A stretch of DNA of 64,000 nucleotides from Bacteroidota bacterium. Its GTDB lineage: Bacteria; Bacteroidota; Ignavibacteria; UBA10030; SZUA-254. How positions within the stretch are numbered: position 1 is the first letter of the stretch; every line of letters starts with the position of its first letter. The stretch covers positions 1 to 64,000 of the forward strand of contig DATDFQ010000059.1 in NCBI GenBank assembly GCA_036522515.1, written 5' to 3'. The notes beneath the pieces were generated by a model. The model had not been told where the DNA came from. It was given only the letters and a program-made list of their open reading frames with translations, and did not search any database. A program made the position numbers and the translations under genes. Below, piece by piece: positions 17,801-25,399 of the stretch.

Positions 17801-18050
17801 GTGTGAAGACCCACGCCGCGCCCCTTTGGTTGCTGTCCAGGTCTCCACCCACTATTGCAGTGCTGCTGTCGGCCGAAATGGCGACGGAGACGCCTTCCCC
17901 AGGAAAAGGTACGGCACCGGTGCCGACGAGCTTGCTTCCTTGCTGCGTGTACTGTGCTTCCGCAGAATTTTTTGCCGCGAAGATCAGAGCAATGACAACA
18001 AGAATCGTCATCGTTTTTTTGAGCCTCCACCCGAACGTACCTCGAATCAT
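14835..18050 (-). CDS. Exported protein with 14 propeller-like repeats and T9SS sorting domain
   Basis: 1071 residues. A signal peptide (residues 1-32, ending NSAEA) is followed by 14 repeats of 54-57 residues (34-808), each running WTQQGSKLVGTG..., SVSLSADGNTAIVGG..., GAAWVFTRSG. The units look like beta-propeller blades of FG-GAP/integrin type; fourteen would fit two seven-bladed propellers, which is inference. Two related modules beginning GWNMLS and GWNIVG and each ending in GK-YWVK come next, then a T9SS tail (GQNYPNPFNPST, VYDLLGQDVATL, GIYYYRL, RMIVVK). It should be a surface or released protein, possibly for adhesion or sugar binding. ATG 18050 has GGAG six bases upstream and a promoter at 18079-18107. 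Confidence 0.85.
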   Translation of the reverse strand: MIRGTFGWRLKKTMTILVVIALIFAAKNSAEAQYTQQGSKLVGTGAVPFPGEGVSVAISADSSTAIVGGDLDSNQRGAAWVFTRTDSSWTQQGSKLFGTGSIGFARQGHSVAISADGNTAIVGGQNDSGMGAVWVFTRSGGVWTQQGAKLVGTGAVGPAEQGQSVSLSADGNTAIVGGPLDNGNAGAAWIFTRAGGVWAQQGSKLVGTGGVGNARQGASVALSADGNTAIVGGNSDNSSAGAAWVFTRSGLPPVWTQQGSKLVGTGAVGAAAQGQSVALSADGSTSIIGGFFDNGNAGAAWVFTRNGVTLLWTQQGSKLVGTGAVGAAFQGSSVSLSGDGNMAIVGGQGDSSNWGASWVFTRSGLPLAWAQQGSKLVGTGGVGGARQGVSAALSSSGTFLIVGGHTDNANRGAAWIFTRSGGVWTQQGSKLFGTGSVGRAGQGQSVSLSADGNTAIVGGQFDSNYAGAAWVFTRTAGAWTQQGTKLVGTGGVGPVYQGASVALSADGNTAIVGGPLDSNYAGAAWVFVRTGGVWSQQGPKLVGTGAVGGAEQGYSVSISADGNTAIVGGPIDNTQKGAAWVFTRSGGVWTQQGSKLVGLDAAAGTGREGYAVALSADGNTAIVGGDGDNGNAGAAWIYTRSGGLWNQQGPKLVGSGPVLGPGNRGSSVALSADGNTAIEGGYSYHSNSGAAWVFTRSAGVWTQQTLLAGTGAVDPAKRGTSVSLTADGNTAIVGGPLDNGNAGAAWAFTRSGSVWTQLGSKLVGTGTSGAYQGFSASLSADGNTVIAGGPTDNENAGAAWVFVRAQTTFQDTVANGWNMLSVQVTPDDYHKSILFPSAISNAFAYQGGYVTQPVLENGKGYWVKFNGDQIDSITGYPRTTDSIDVVPGWNIVGSISVPVNVSSITSAPGSLVTSPFFGYNSAYTIATTIDPGKAYWVKTNNAGKLYLSSAGAVPQAGRIRIVEGRDAPPSPPEQSGVAEPGQRPAEFALGQNYPNPFNPSTIVRYQLPYQSHVVLRVYDLLGQDVATLVDGVQDPGYKSVSWDASGVSSGIYYYRLTAGTFTLTKRMIVVK
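15627..17951 (-). repeat. Fourteen tandem coding repeats of about 165 bp
   Basis: DNA encoding the 14 protein repeats (lengths 55, 54, 55, 57, 57, 57, 55, 55, 55, 55, 56, 56, 54 and 54 codons). Neighbouring units are visibly similar at the base level, for example the recurring GATTGCCGTATTGCC on the plus strand, so unequal recombination could change copy number. The units are contiguous, with no spacers. Confidence 0.9.
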
Positions 18051-18078
18051 AATTTCTCCATTATGTTAGTCATGCAGT

Positions 18079-18107
18079 AATGTACCCTCCCGAAACCGGG
18101 TTGGCAA
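18079..18107 (-). promoter_or_regulatory. Predicted promoter of the 14-repeat protein
   Basis: On the minus strand: TTGCCA, 17 bases, TACATT, about 22 bases before the likely transcription start of the ATG 18050 gene. Confidence 0.5.
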
Positions 18108-18128
18108 TCACGTAATCACGGGAAAGAG

Positions 18129-18157
18129 TTGACTCTTCACCCTCTTTTGGCTACTAT
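18129..18157 (+). promoter_or_regulatory. Predicted promoter of the sensor kinase operon
   Basis: TTGACT, 17 bases, TACTAT. Predicted start near 18164, 17 bases ahead of ATG 18181, with AAAGG as a weak ribosome-binding site. It is divergent from the promoter at 18079-18107. Confidence 0.6.
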
Positions 18158-18180
18158 TGAGCTGAAAGGCAAACCGTCCG

Positions 18181-21100
18181 ATGCAGGTTCCCCCCAGGCT
18201 CATTGGTATCATTGCTCTCCTTTGGAGTGTTTTGGATCTCGCCTCACCCGCGGGCATCCAGGCTTCCCGGCCGGCGGCCCCAACCGGCACATCCGACAGC
18301 ATGATCCACCCCGTTACTCCAGATAAACTGCTCTCCCTCGATAAGTACCTGATCAGGTATGAAGACATACCGCTCCCGAACTTCGGACTCATCAATGATA
18401 TCATCCGTGACGATCGCGGTTTTCTCTGGGTTGCAACAACCCGGGGCCTGTTCAAATACGACGGGTATCAGGTCAAAGAATATCCGAACGGCTACGAACC
18501 GATTCGCAATAGAGATAATATCACAAAGATTCTTCGAATGGACGACGGATCACCGCTGCTCTCCACCGGAAAGGGGCTCTGGAGGTTCGATCTCAAGACG
18601 GAACTGTTTGACTCCTTTCTCCCCGAGGCGGAATTCTCGGAGGTCAGAGTTCGTTCGATTGTGAACGACTCAAACGGCACGATCTGGATAGGAACAGAGT
18701 CTCACGGGCTGTTTGGGTACAATCAAAGAACAAAAGCGGTGCGGCGATACACCACAGGGAAGGGACTGAGCGACGATCGCATCACCGCGCTCCTGGCCGA
18801 TCGATCGGGAACCCTCTGGATCGGAACCCTCGGCGGCGGTCTCAACTGTCTTGATCCTGCAACCTCAACGATTGTCTCCTATCGTGCCGCAGGGCGGGAG
18901 GATCGCCGGTTGCTTTCGGATCACGTGACCTCTCTGTGCGAAGCCGAAAATCGCGACATATGGATCGGCACCGATAATGGCTTGAATGTTCTCGAACCGG
19001 CGAGCCGTCAGATCCGGCGGGTAAGCCTCCCTTCGCCGATCCGGCATACAATCTGGTCGATGGCGCGCGATCCGGCGGGCAGTTTGTGGATTGCCGCATC
19101 AGACCTGGGGTTGCTCAACTATCGCGGCGAAGTCCTCACTCGCTTTCCCGCCTCGGGTGAGCTGGCCCGCTCGCTGAGTAAAATCAGAGCGTTGTACTTC
19201 GATCCGGTCGCCACAGGCAAGGCGAATCTTCTTCTCTGGATCGGAACGCGCAGCGGCGTCACCAAGCTCCTCGTCTCATCGAACCCGTTCGCCAACCATT
19301 TGCGCAATCAAGACTCGCTCCAACTTGACCGGGGGGCCGTCCTCTCGTTTTGCCGGGACCGGACGGGAATTCTCTGGTTGGGGTTGTGGGGCGGGGGGTT
19401 GGAGGGTCTCCGGCGGGTTGACGGGAGGTACCGCCGTATCAGCCACTTTGAACACGATTCGGGCGATCCGCTCTCTCTTCCCAGCAACGACATAGGATCT
19501 CTCGCCGAGGACCGGAACGGAAATCTCTGGATCGGGACTTCCCGGGGACTCGGAATGCTCGATCATCGCCGGAAACAGATGATCATCGACCGGCATGTCG
19601 AGGGGGATTCGACCAGTCTTTCGGGGGATGAAATAAACGAAATTCATGAGGACCGGAACGGCGCCGTCTGGTTCTGTACGAAAGGGGGGCTCTCGCGGTT
19701 GCTCCCAGGCGGGATGCACCGGTTCGAAAATTTTCTGGATGATCCCGGCGACGCGCGTCAAACAGGAGGGAACACAGTTTCCGGGATCGTTGAAGATCGC
19801 CTCTCGAATAGTTGGGTGGCAACGTACGGGAGGGGGTTGAACAAGATTGATTCCAGCGGAAAAATTACGCGATATCTGTGTCCCGCCGACTCTCCGGGCG
19901 TCGGAGAGAATCGCATCGACCAAATCGCCGAAGATCCGGACGGTTTGCTTTGGCTCAGCACGCGGGCCGGTCTCGTCTCCTTCGACCCCCGGAGCGGAGT
20001 GTACGGGCGATTCCCGATTGAAGACCTTCGGGACGGGCACATCTTCGGAATCTCGATCGACCGCGACGGCGACCTGTGGTTATCCACGGCCATCGGGCTC
20101 GGGAGATTCAGTCCGAAAAGCAGGGAGTTCGAGAGGTTTGACGAGCAGAACGGGCTGCAATTCAAGGAATTCTTTTCAGCGTTCTATCGCGACGATGCCG
20201 GGCGCCTTCTCGCGGGCGGCTCGGACGGATTCATGGAGTTTTCGCCCGCGGATGTTCCCGATCACCCGCCTGCTCCGGTGATCGTGATTACAAGTGTTTC
20301 GGTGTTCGACAGCGCGCTCCCCGCTTCTGTCCTGAACTCAAGCGAAGTGCGGCTCTCGCATGACCAGAATTTTTTTTCCTTTACCTTTGCAGCGCTTGAT
20401 TATTCCAACCCCCGGCGCAACAGGTTTGCCTATAAGATGGAGGGGATTGACGAAAAGTGGGTCGATGCGGGCACCCGCAACTTTACGAGCTATGCCAATC
20501 TGGATCCCGGGGGCTACATTTTCCGCGTCAAAGGGTGCAATAGCAGCAACGTCTGGAACGAGGCGGGCGCCTCCATCTCGATTATGATCACGCCGCCGTA
20601 CTGGCGGACGTGGTGGTTTCGCATCCTGGTTGCGGCCCTTTTCGGATGCGCGCTCTATACCGCCTACCGGTACAGGCTCGGGAGACTCCTTGCGGTCGAA
20701 CGTCTCAGGCTCCGCATTGCCGACGACCTGCACGACGATGTGGGGAGCAACCTGAGCGCGATTGCAATGGTGAGCAGGGTGTTGCAGCGGACGCCGGATT
20801 TGACAGAAGCGACAAAACTCAAACTTGCCGAGATTTATGATACCGCGGTGACGACCTCCGAGGGAATGAGGGATATCGTATGGTTTATCAAGCCGGGAAA
20901 CGACACGCTTGAAGATCTGTTCCTGCGATTGAAAGAGATCGCCTCAACGTTGCTTGCGGATATCGATTACGAGCTTCATGCGCCCGCGGGGGGAAGCTCA
21001 GTCCGGACCACTCTCGAATTCAAGAGAAACTTCTTTCTCGCATTCAAGGAGATTCTCACCAACGTTGTCAAACACGCGTCTGCCACGAGAGTCGAGATCC

Positions 21101-21309
21101 GTGTCGAGCAACGGGACCGGGTGCTGGAAGTTGTCGTTTGGGATAACGGGCGGGGGTTCAGTCCGCTTTCGCCAGCTGACCCCGCATGGAAACCGGCGGG
21201 CAACGGCCTCGGCAACCTGAGGAGCCGGGCGTTGACGATCGGGGGAAACTTCGAGATCAGCTCGGAGCGCGGGAAAGGGACGACGGCGAAGTTGTGGGGA
21301 AAGTTATGA
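18181..21309 (+). CDS. Propeller-type sensor histidine kinase (Reg_prop, Y_Y_Y, HisKA_3, HATPase)
   Basis: 1042 residues. An N-terminal signal segment is followed by a long periplasmic run of Reg_prop blades with the recurring GxLWIGT pattern (about 55-735), a Y_Y_Y domain (about 739-808) and one transmembrane helix (811-833). The cytoplasmic part has a HisKA_3 dimerisation region with phospho-acceptor H851 in ADDLHDDVGSNLS, then a HATPase with N box NVVKHAS (near 961), DNGRGF and GNGLGNL. Such kinases in Bacteroidota often sense extracellular sugars or polymers. Here there is no REC or AraC output on the same chain; the separate LuxR-type regulator follows. The divergent 14-repeat exported protein is a plausible but untested regulatory target. 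Confidence 0.92.
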   Translation: MQVPPRLIGIIALLWSVLDLASPAGIQASRPAAPTGTSDSMIHPVTPDKLLSLDKYLIRYEDIPLPNFGLINDIIRDDRGFLWVATTRGLFKYDGYQVKEYPNGYEPIRNRDNITKILRMDDGSPLLSTGKGLWRFDLKTELFDSFLPEAEFSEVRVRSIVNDSNGTIWIGTESHGLFGYNQRTKAVRRYTTGKGLSDDRITALLADRSGTLWIGTLGGGLNCLDPATSTIVSYRAAGREDRRLLSDHVTSLCEAENRDIWIGTDNGLNVLEPASRQIRRVSLPSPIRHTIWSMARDPAGSLWIAASDLGLLNYRGEVLTRFPASGELARSLSKIRALYFDPVATGKANLLLWIGTRSGVTKLLVSSNPFANHLRNQDSLQLDRGAVLSFCRDRTGILWLGLWGGGLEGLRRVDGRYRRISHFEHDSGDPLSLPSNDIGSLAEDRNGNLWIGTSRGLGMLDHRRKQMIIDRHVEGDSTSLSGDEINEIHEDRNGAVWFCTKGGLSRLLPGGMHRFENFLDDPGDARQTGGNTVSGIVEDRLSNSWVATYGRGLNKIDSSGKITRYLCPADSPGVGENRIDQIAEDPDGLLWLSTRAGLVSFDPRSGVYGRFPIEDLRDGHIFGISIDRDGDLWLSTAIGLGRFSPKSREFERFDEQNGLQFKEFFSAFYRDDAGRLLAGGSDGFMEFSPADVPDHPPAPVIVITSVSVFDSALPASVLNSSEVRLSHDQNFFSFTFAALDYSNPRRNRFAYKMEGIDEKWVDAGTRNFTSYANLDPGGYIFRVKGCNSSNVWNEAGASISIMITPPYWRTWWFRILVAALFGCALYTAYRYRLGRLLAVERLRLRIADDLHDDVGSNLSAIAMVSRVLQRTPDLTEATKLKLAEIYDTAVTTSEGMRDIVWFIKPGNDTLEDLFLRLKEIASTLLADIDYELHAPAGGSSVRTTLEFKRNFFLAFKEILTNVVKHASATRVEIRVEQRDRVLEVVVWDNGRGFSPLSPADPAWKPAGNGLGNLRSRALTIGGNFEISSERGKGTTAKLWGKL

Positions 21310-21376
21310 CAACCACGGGGGTGCCCCCCGTGAATACGTGATTGCGAGGAGGGAGTTATTACGGTATACTGTGGAC

Positions 21377-22042
21377 ATGACTGACATTTCTTTCCCGCGG
21401 ACCGGCCATGAAACATCCGTCTGGTTGGTGGAAGACAACGAGCGGTTCCGGGCCAACATCAAAGATCTCATCGACGAGACCGAAGGCCTGACCTGTGAGT
21501 TTTCCGCTCCGTCGTGTGAAGACGCGCTGACGCAATTGCAAACCGAGGCTGCGCCGGATATCCTCCTGATGGATATCGGGCTGCCGGGAATGGACGGCAT
21601 CGAAGGGATCGTAAGAGTAAAGCTTCTCGCCCCTTCGATTCAGGTCATTATGCTGACGGCCTTCGACGACAGCGATAAAATATTCCGGGCGATATGTGCA
21701 GGCGCTTCGGGATATCTTCTCAAAAGCGTCCGGCCTGACGAGATCATCCGGTCTCTGACGGATATCCTCAAAGGCGGCGCTCCCATGAGCGGACAGATCG
21801 CACGGAAAGTCCTGGAAATGTTTACGGAAATGGGGGCACCGAGAGGAAACTACGAAATCACAAGGATGGAGAGGGAAATCCTTCAACGCCTCGTGGAGGG
21901 ATGTCCGAACAAGGAGATCGCCAAGGACCTCGGAATCAGCTTCCACACAGTCGATACCCACCTCAGAAATATCTACACGGAGCTCCAGGTTCACAGCCGC
22001 AGCGCGGCGGTTGCAAAGGCTCTGAAGGAGAGATTGCTTTAA
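21377..22042 (+). CDS. NarL/LuxR-family response regulator
   Basis: About 221 residues from ATG 21377. The receiver domain has the acidic pair in WLVEDNE, the phospho-acceptor D66 in LLMDIGLPGMDG, then MLTAFDD and the conserved Lys in YLLKS. A LuxR-type helix-turn-helix follows (ITRMEREILQRLVEGCPNKEIAKDLGISFHTVDTHL, in parts). It lies 67 bases after the histidine kinase and is its obvious cognate partner. The start is uncertain: GTG 21371 and GTG 21338 are in frame, and the only purine-rich site (GAGGAGGGAG, 21346-21355) fits neither ATG 21377 nor GTG 21371 at ideal spacing. Confidence 0.9.
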   Translation: MTDISFPRTGHETSVWLVEDNERFRANIKDLIDETEGLTCEFSAPSCEDALTQLQTEAAPDILLMDIGLPGMDGIEGIVRVKLLAPSIQVIMLTAFDDSDKIFRAICAGASGYLLKSVRPDEIIRSLTDILKGGAPMSGQIARKVLEMFTEMGAPRGNYEITRMEREILQRLVEGCPNKEIAKDLGISFHTVDTHLRNIYTELQVHSRSAAVAKALKERLL

Positions 22043-22081
22043 GCCGTCCCGCCCCCCGGTAATGCCTCAGTTTCCCGTTGG

Positions 22082-22171
22082 TTGTCATCCTGAAGGAGCG
22101 TAGCGACCGAAGGATCTGGCTTTTTGCCATTCGGACGGACGGAGATCCTTCGCTGCGCTCAGGATGACAAT
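22082..22171. repeat. Intergenic repeat family 1, two facing arms
   Basis: Opposed arms TTGTCATCCTGAAGGAGCG and CGCTGCGCTCAGGATGACAA flank about 30 bases of unrelated sequence, after the response regulator. A large cruciform or terminator-like hairpin is possible. Confidence 0.8.
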
Positions 22172-22196
22172 AATAGAGTGAGAGACTGCCTGTCCC

Positions 22197-22225
22197 TTGC
22201 TTTTCCCTCTTAAAAGAGCTAATTT
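22197..22225 (+). promoter_or_regulatory. Predicted promoter of the amidohydrolase/ATPase operon
   Basis: TTGCTT, 17 bases, TAATTT. Predicted start near 22232, leaving an untranslated leader of about 80 bases before ATG 22315. Confidence 0.5.
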
Positions 22226-22314
22226 CAACAGTGGTGAAACTTCCGTACCTCCAGGCCGTTTATAGAACGGTTCGTTCACCTCGCGTCATCCCTTTACTCA
22301 TCACAGGAGTCCCT

Positions 22315-25300
22315 ATGTTCAGTTGCATCAAGCCAGGCAGGGCCGGCGTTTTCTCGTTCGTACTCGCGACGGCAATTTGTCTCTTCGGATCCACCGGTTC
22401 CGGCCAGGTAAAACCGGCGGTCGGCATCCATCAAAATACACCCAGCGTCCACGCCTTTACGAACGCGAGAATCGTCACCGCCCCCGGCAAAGTGATCGAG
22501 AAAGGAACGCTCGTCATTCGCGACGGAACGATCGTCGCGGTCGGCGCCTCGGTCGCGGTTCCGGCGGACGCCCGCGTCTGGGACCTCTCGGGCATGACCA
22601 TCTACCCCGGATTCATCGACAGCTACTCGGATGTCGGGGTTCCGAAGAAACCCACCCCGGGCCAGGACCAGCCGCCTCCCCCAAAACCGCCGGACGCACG
22701 CGGGCCGAAACACTGGAATGAATTCGTTCTCTCCTCGCAGAATGCGGACGAGATGTTCATGCCCGATTCAAAGGCGGCGGAAAAGTTGCGGGGCATGGGA
22801 TTCACCACCGTGCTCGTGCTTCCCCAGAAAGGAATCTTCCGCGGATCGAGCGCAGTCTTCGACCTTGGCGAGGGAACACCCAACGACCTTCTTGTCAAGC
22901 CCCGCGTCGCCCAGCATGTGACATTCGAGAACTCGAACGGCGACGCCTATCCCAATTCCCTGATCGGAACCATCGCCCTGATCCGCCAAACGTTCCTCGA
23001 CGCGCAATGGTACCGGAGCGCGATGCAGGCTTCGGCAAAGTATCCGTCGGAGCCTCGTCCTGAATTCGTTGCGGAGCTCGCCGCCCTTGAGGGCGCGATC
23101 AGCGGGGGGCAGCCCGTCATGTTCGAATCGACCGACGAGCAGAGCCTGCTGCGGGCGGCCAGAATCGCGAAGGAGTTCAGTCTAAAGGCCTGGGTGCGCG
23201 GCAGCGGCTACGAGTACCGGCGGATCGATGCGGTCAAGGCGACGGGGCTTCCGATCGTCCTGCCGGTGAATTTTCCCGACGCCCCCGCGGTCCAATCGCC
23301 CGAAGAGGCGCTCAACGCGAGCCTTGAAGATCTTCGTTACTGGGACGAAGCGCCCGAGAATCCAAAAAAACTCTACGACGCAGGGATCACGTTCGCTCTT
23401 ACCACCGCCACGCTGAAAGACGCCTCGACGTTCCCGGCCAATCTGCGCAAGGCGATCGAGCGGGGCCTCTCCCGGGATGCGGCCCTTGCGGCGCTGACAA
23501 CGGTCCCCGCGAAGTTGTACGGGATCGACCAGAAGGCCGGAACGCTTGCCCCCGGAAAGCTGGCAAATTTCGTCGTCGCAGACAGCGATATCTTCAATGA
23601 AAAAACAAAGATCCTCGAAACCTGGGTGGACGGAAAGCGCTACGAGGCCAAGCCGAAGCCCGAGGTCGATCTGCGCGGCGAATGGACTCTCGAACTTGCC
23701 GGAGCGCCCGTGAATGACCTTACGTTGAACCTGAAAGGGGACGCCGGCGCCTTGCAGGGGACGTTGAAACGGAACGGGAGGGAAGTGAAACCGACGAACG
23801 TTTCGCTGGCGAACCTTCTCCTGGAACTTTCATTTAACGGCGATTCGGTCGGAATGGACCGGGTCATCCGGATGTCGGGAACGGTGAGCGGAGAGCGGAT
23901 GATAGGAAGCGGCGAACTTGCAGACGGGAAGCGTTTCAGCTGGAGCGCACACCGCTCGGCGGCCTTCAAGCCGGAGCCCGATACGTCGAAAGCCAAGCCG
24001 GTCTCCCCCTCGATGTTCACCGCAGTCTATCCTCCGGTGGCATTCGGTCGGGCAAAAGCGCCCGCACAGCCCTCTCATCTGATGGTCCGCGACGCGACCG
24101 TCTGGACGTGCGGCCCGCAGGGGACTCTTGAGCACACCGACGTGTTGATGTCGGGCGGAAAGATCGTCAACGTGGGAAAGCACCTCGCGGCGCCCAAGGA
24201 CGCGGTGATCGTGGACGGAAACGGGAAGCATATCACACCGGGTTTGATCGACTGCCATTCGCACACCGCGGTCTCGGGAAGCGTCAACGAAGCGGGCTCC
24301 GCGATTACGGCAGAGGTGCGGATCGGAGACGCCATCGACGCAAACGACATCTCCATCTACCGTGAACTCGCGGGCGGATTAACGGTCGCGCACGTGCTCC
24401 ATGGCTCCGCGAACCCGATCGGCGGCCAGTGCCAGCCCATCAAACTGCGCTGGGGCTTGTTGCCCGAGGAGATGAAGTTTGAAGGGGCTCCGCCCACCAT
24501 CAAGTTTGCCCTGGGAGAGAATGTGAAGCAAAGCAACTGGGGCGACAAATATACCACCCGCTATCCCCAGACGAGGCAGGGCGTGGAGCAGACCATCCGG
24601 GACGAATTCCGGGCGGCGCTCGATTACGAGCGGACATGGAAGGATTTCGAGAGCGGCAAATTCAAGATCCCTCCCCGGCACGACCTGCGACTCGAGACGA
24701 TGGTGGAGATCCTGAAAGGGAAGCGCATCGTGCATTGCCATTCCTACCGGCAGGATGAAATCGAGATGCTGATGCGCCTCGCAGAGGATTTCGGGTTCAG
24801 GATCGGGACATTCCAGCACGTTCTCGAGGGATACAAGGTCGCGGACCAGATTGCGGCGCACGGCGCGGGGGGATCGACGTTCAGCGACTGGTGGGCGTAC
24901 AAGATCGAGGTGTATGACGCCATCCCCTATAACGGGGCCCTGATGCACGACGCCGGAGTGACGGTGTCGTTCAATTCCGACAGCGACGAGCTCGCCCGAA
25001 GGCTCAACACAGAGGCGGCCAAAGCGGTGAAGTACGGGGGGCTCTCCCAGGAGGAGGCGCTGAAATTTGTCACGATCAATCCGGCGAAACAGCTTCGCGT
25101 CGACAAACGGGTCGGATCGCTTGAGACGGGGAAAGACGCCGACTTCGTCGTCTGGAGCGGGAACCCTCTCTCCACCTACTCAATCTGCGAACAGACGTGG
25201 ATCGACGGGCGGAGATATTTCGACCGGGAGGAGGACCGGACGATGAACGACGAAGTGACCCGCGAGCGCGCCGCCCTAACCCAGAAAGCGCTCCAGTCGA

Positions 25301-25398
25301 AAAAGGGAGGCTCGATGGATTCGAAGCCGACCGCATCGATGGAAGACAAAGAGCCCTACTCGTGCCATGAAGAAGAGTCGGGAAAGGAGCTACGCTAA
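22315..25398 (+). CDS. Exported two-module amidohydrolase; N-terminal module lacks metal ligands
   Basis: 1027 residues with a signal peptide (about 1-31, ending GSTGSGQ). The start ATG 22315 has ACAGGAG just upstream. Module 1 (about 45-455) has the amidohydrolase frame (NARIVTAPGKVIEKG, IYPGFIDSYSD, APGKLANFVVADSD), but the metal-binding HxH is replaced by DSYSD and later His ligands are absent. Module 2 (about 590-980) is complete: GLIDCHSH, HCHSYRQDE, FQHVLEGYK and FNSDSDE. It resembles imidazolonepropionase-like hydrolases, so a cyclic amide or peptide substrate is possible but not known. The next gene starts one base after its stop. Confidence 0.82.
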   Translation: MFSCIKPGRAGVFSFVLATAICLFGSTGSGQVKPAVGIHQNTPSVHAFTNARIVTAPGKVIEKGTLVIRDGTIVAVGASVAVPADARVWDLSGMTIYPGFIDSYSDVGVPKKPTPGQDQPPPPKPPDARGPKHWNEFVLSSQNADEMFMPDSKAAEKLRGMGFTTVLVLPQKGIFRGSSAVFDLGEGTPNDLLVKPRVAQHVTFENSNGDAYPNSLIGTIALIRQTFLDAQWYRSAMQASAKYPSEPRPEFVAELAALEGAISGGQPVMFESTDEQSLLRAARIAKEFSLKAWVRGSGYEYRRIDAVKATGLPIVLPVNFPDAPAVQSPEEALNASLEDLRYWDEAPENPKKLYDAGITFALTTATLKDASTFPANLRKAIERGLSRDAALAALTTVPAKLYGIDQKAGTLAPGKLANFVVADSDIFNEKTKILETWVDGKRYEAKPKPEVDLRGEWTLELAGAPVNDLTLNLKGDAGALQGTLKRNGREVKPTNVSLANLLLELSFNGDSVGMDRVIRMSGTVSGERMIGSGELADGKRFSWSAHRSAAFKPEPDTSKAKPVSPSMFTAVYPPVAFGRAKAPAQPSHLMVRDATVWTCGPQGTLEHTDVLMSGGKIVNVGKHLAAPKDAVIVDGNGKHITPGLIDCHSHTAVSGSVNEAGSAITAEVRIGDAIDANDISIYRELAGGLTVAHVLHGSANPIGGQCQPIKLRWGLLPEEMKFEGAPPTIKFALGENVKQSNWGDKYTTRYPQTRQGVEQTIRDEFRAALDYERTWKDFESGKFKIPPRHDLRLETMVEILKGKRIVHCHSYRQDEIEMLMRLAEDFGFRIGTFQHVLEGYKVADQIAAHGAGGSTFSDWWAYKIEVYDAIPYNGALMHDAGVTVSFNSDSDELARRLNTEAAKAVKYGGLSQEEALKFVTINPAKQLRVDKRVGSLETGKDADFVVWSGNPLSTYSICEQTWIDGRRYFDREEDRTMNDEVTRERAALTQKALQSKKGGSMDSKPTASMEDKEPYSCHEEESGKELR

Positions 25399-25399
25399 C

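Noticed and set aside
15627-17951. Possible CRISPR-like or minisatellite array
   Set aside because: Units are contiguous, about 165 bp, diverged and in one coding frame with conserved protein motifs. There are no spacers and no cas genes.
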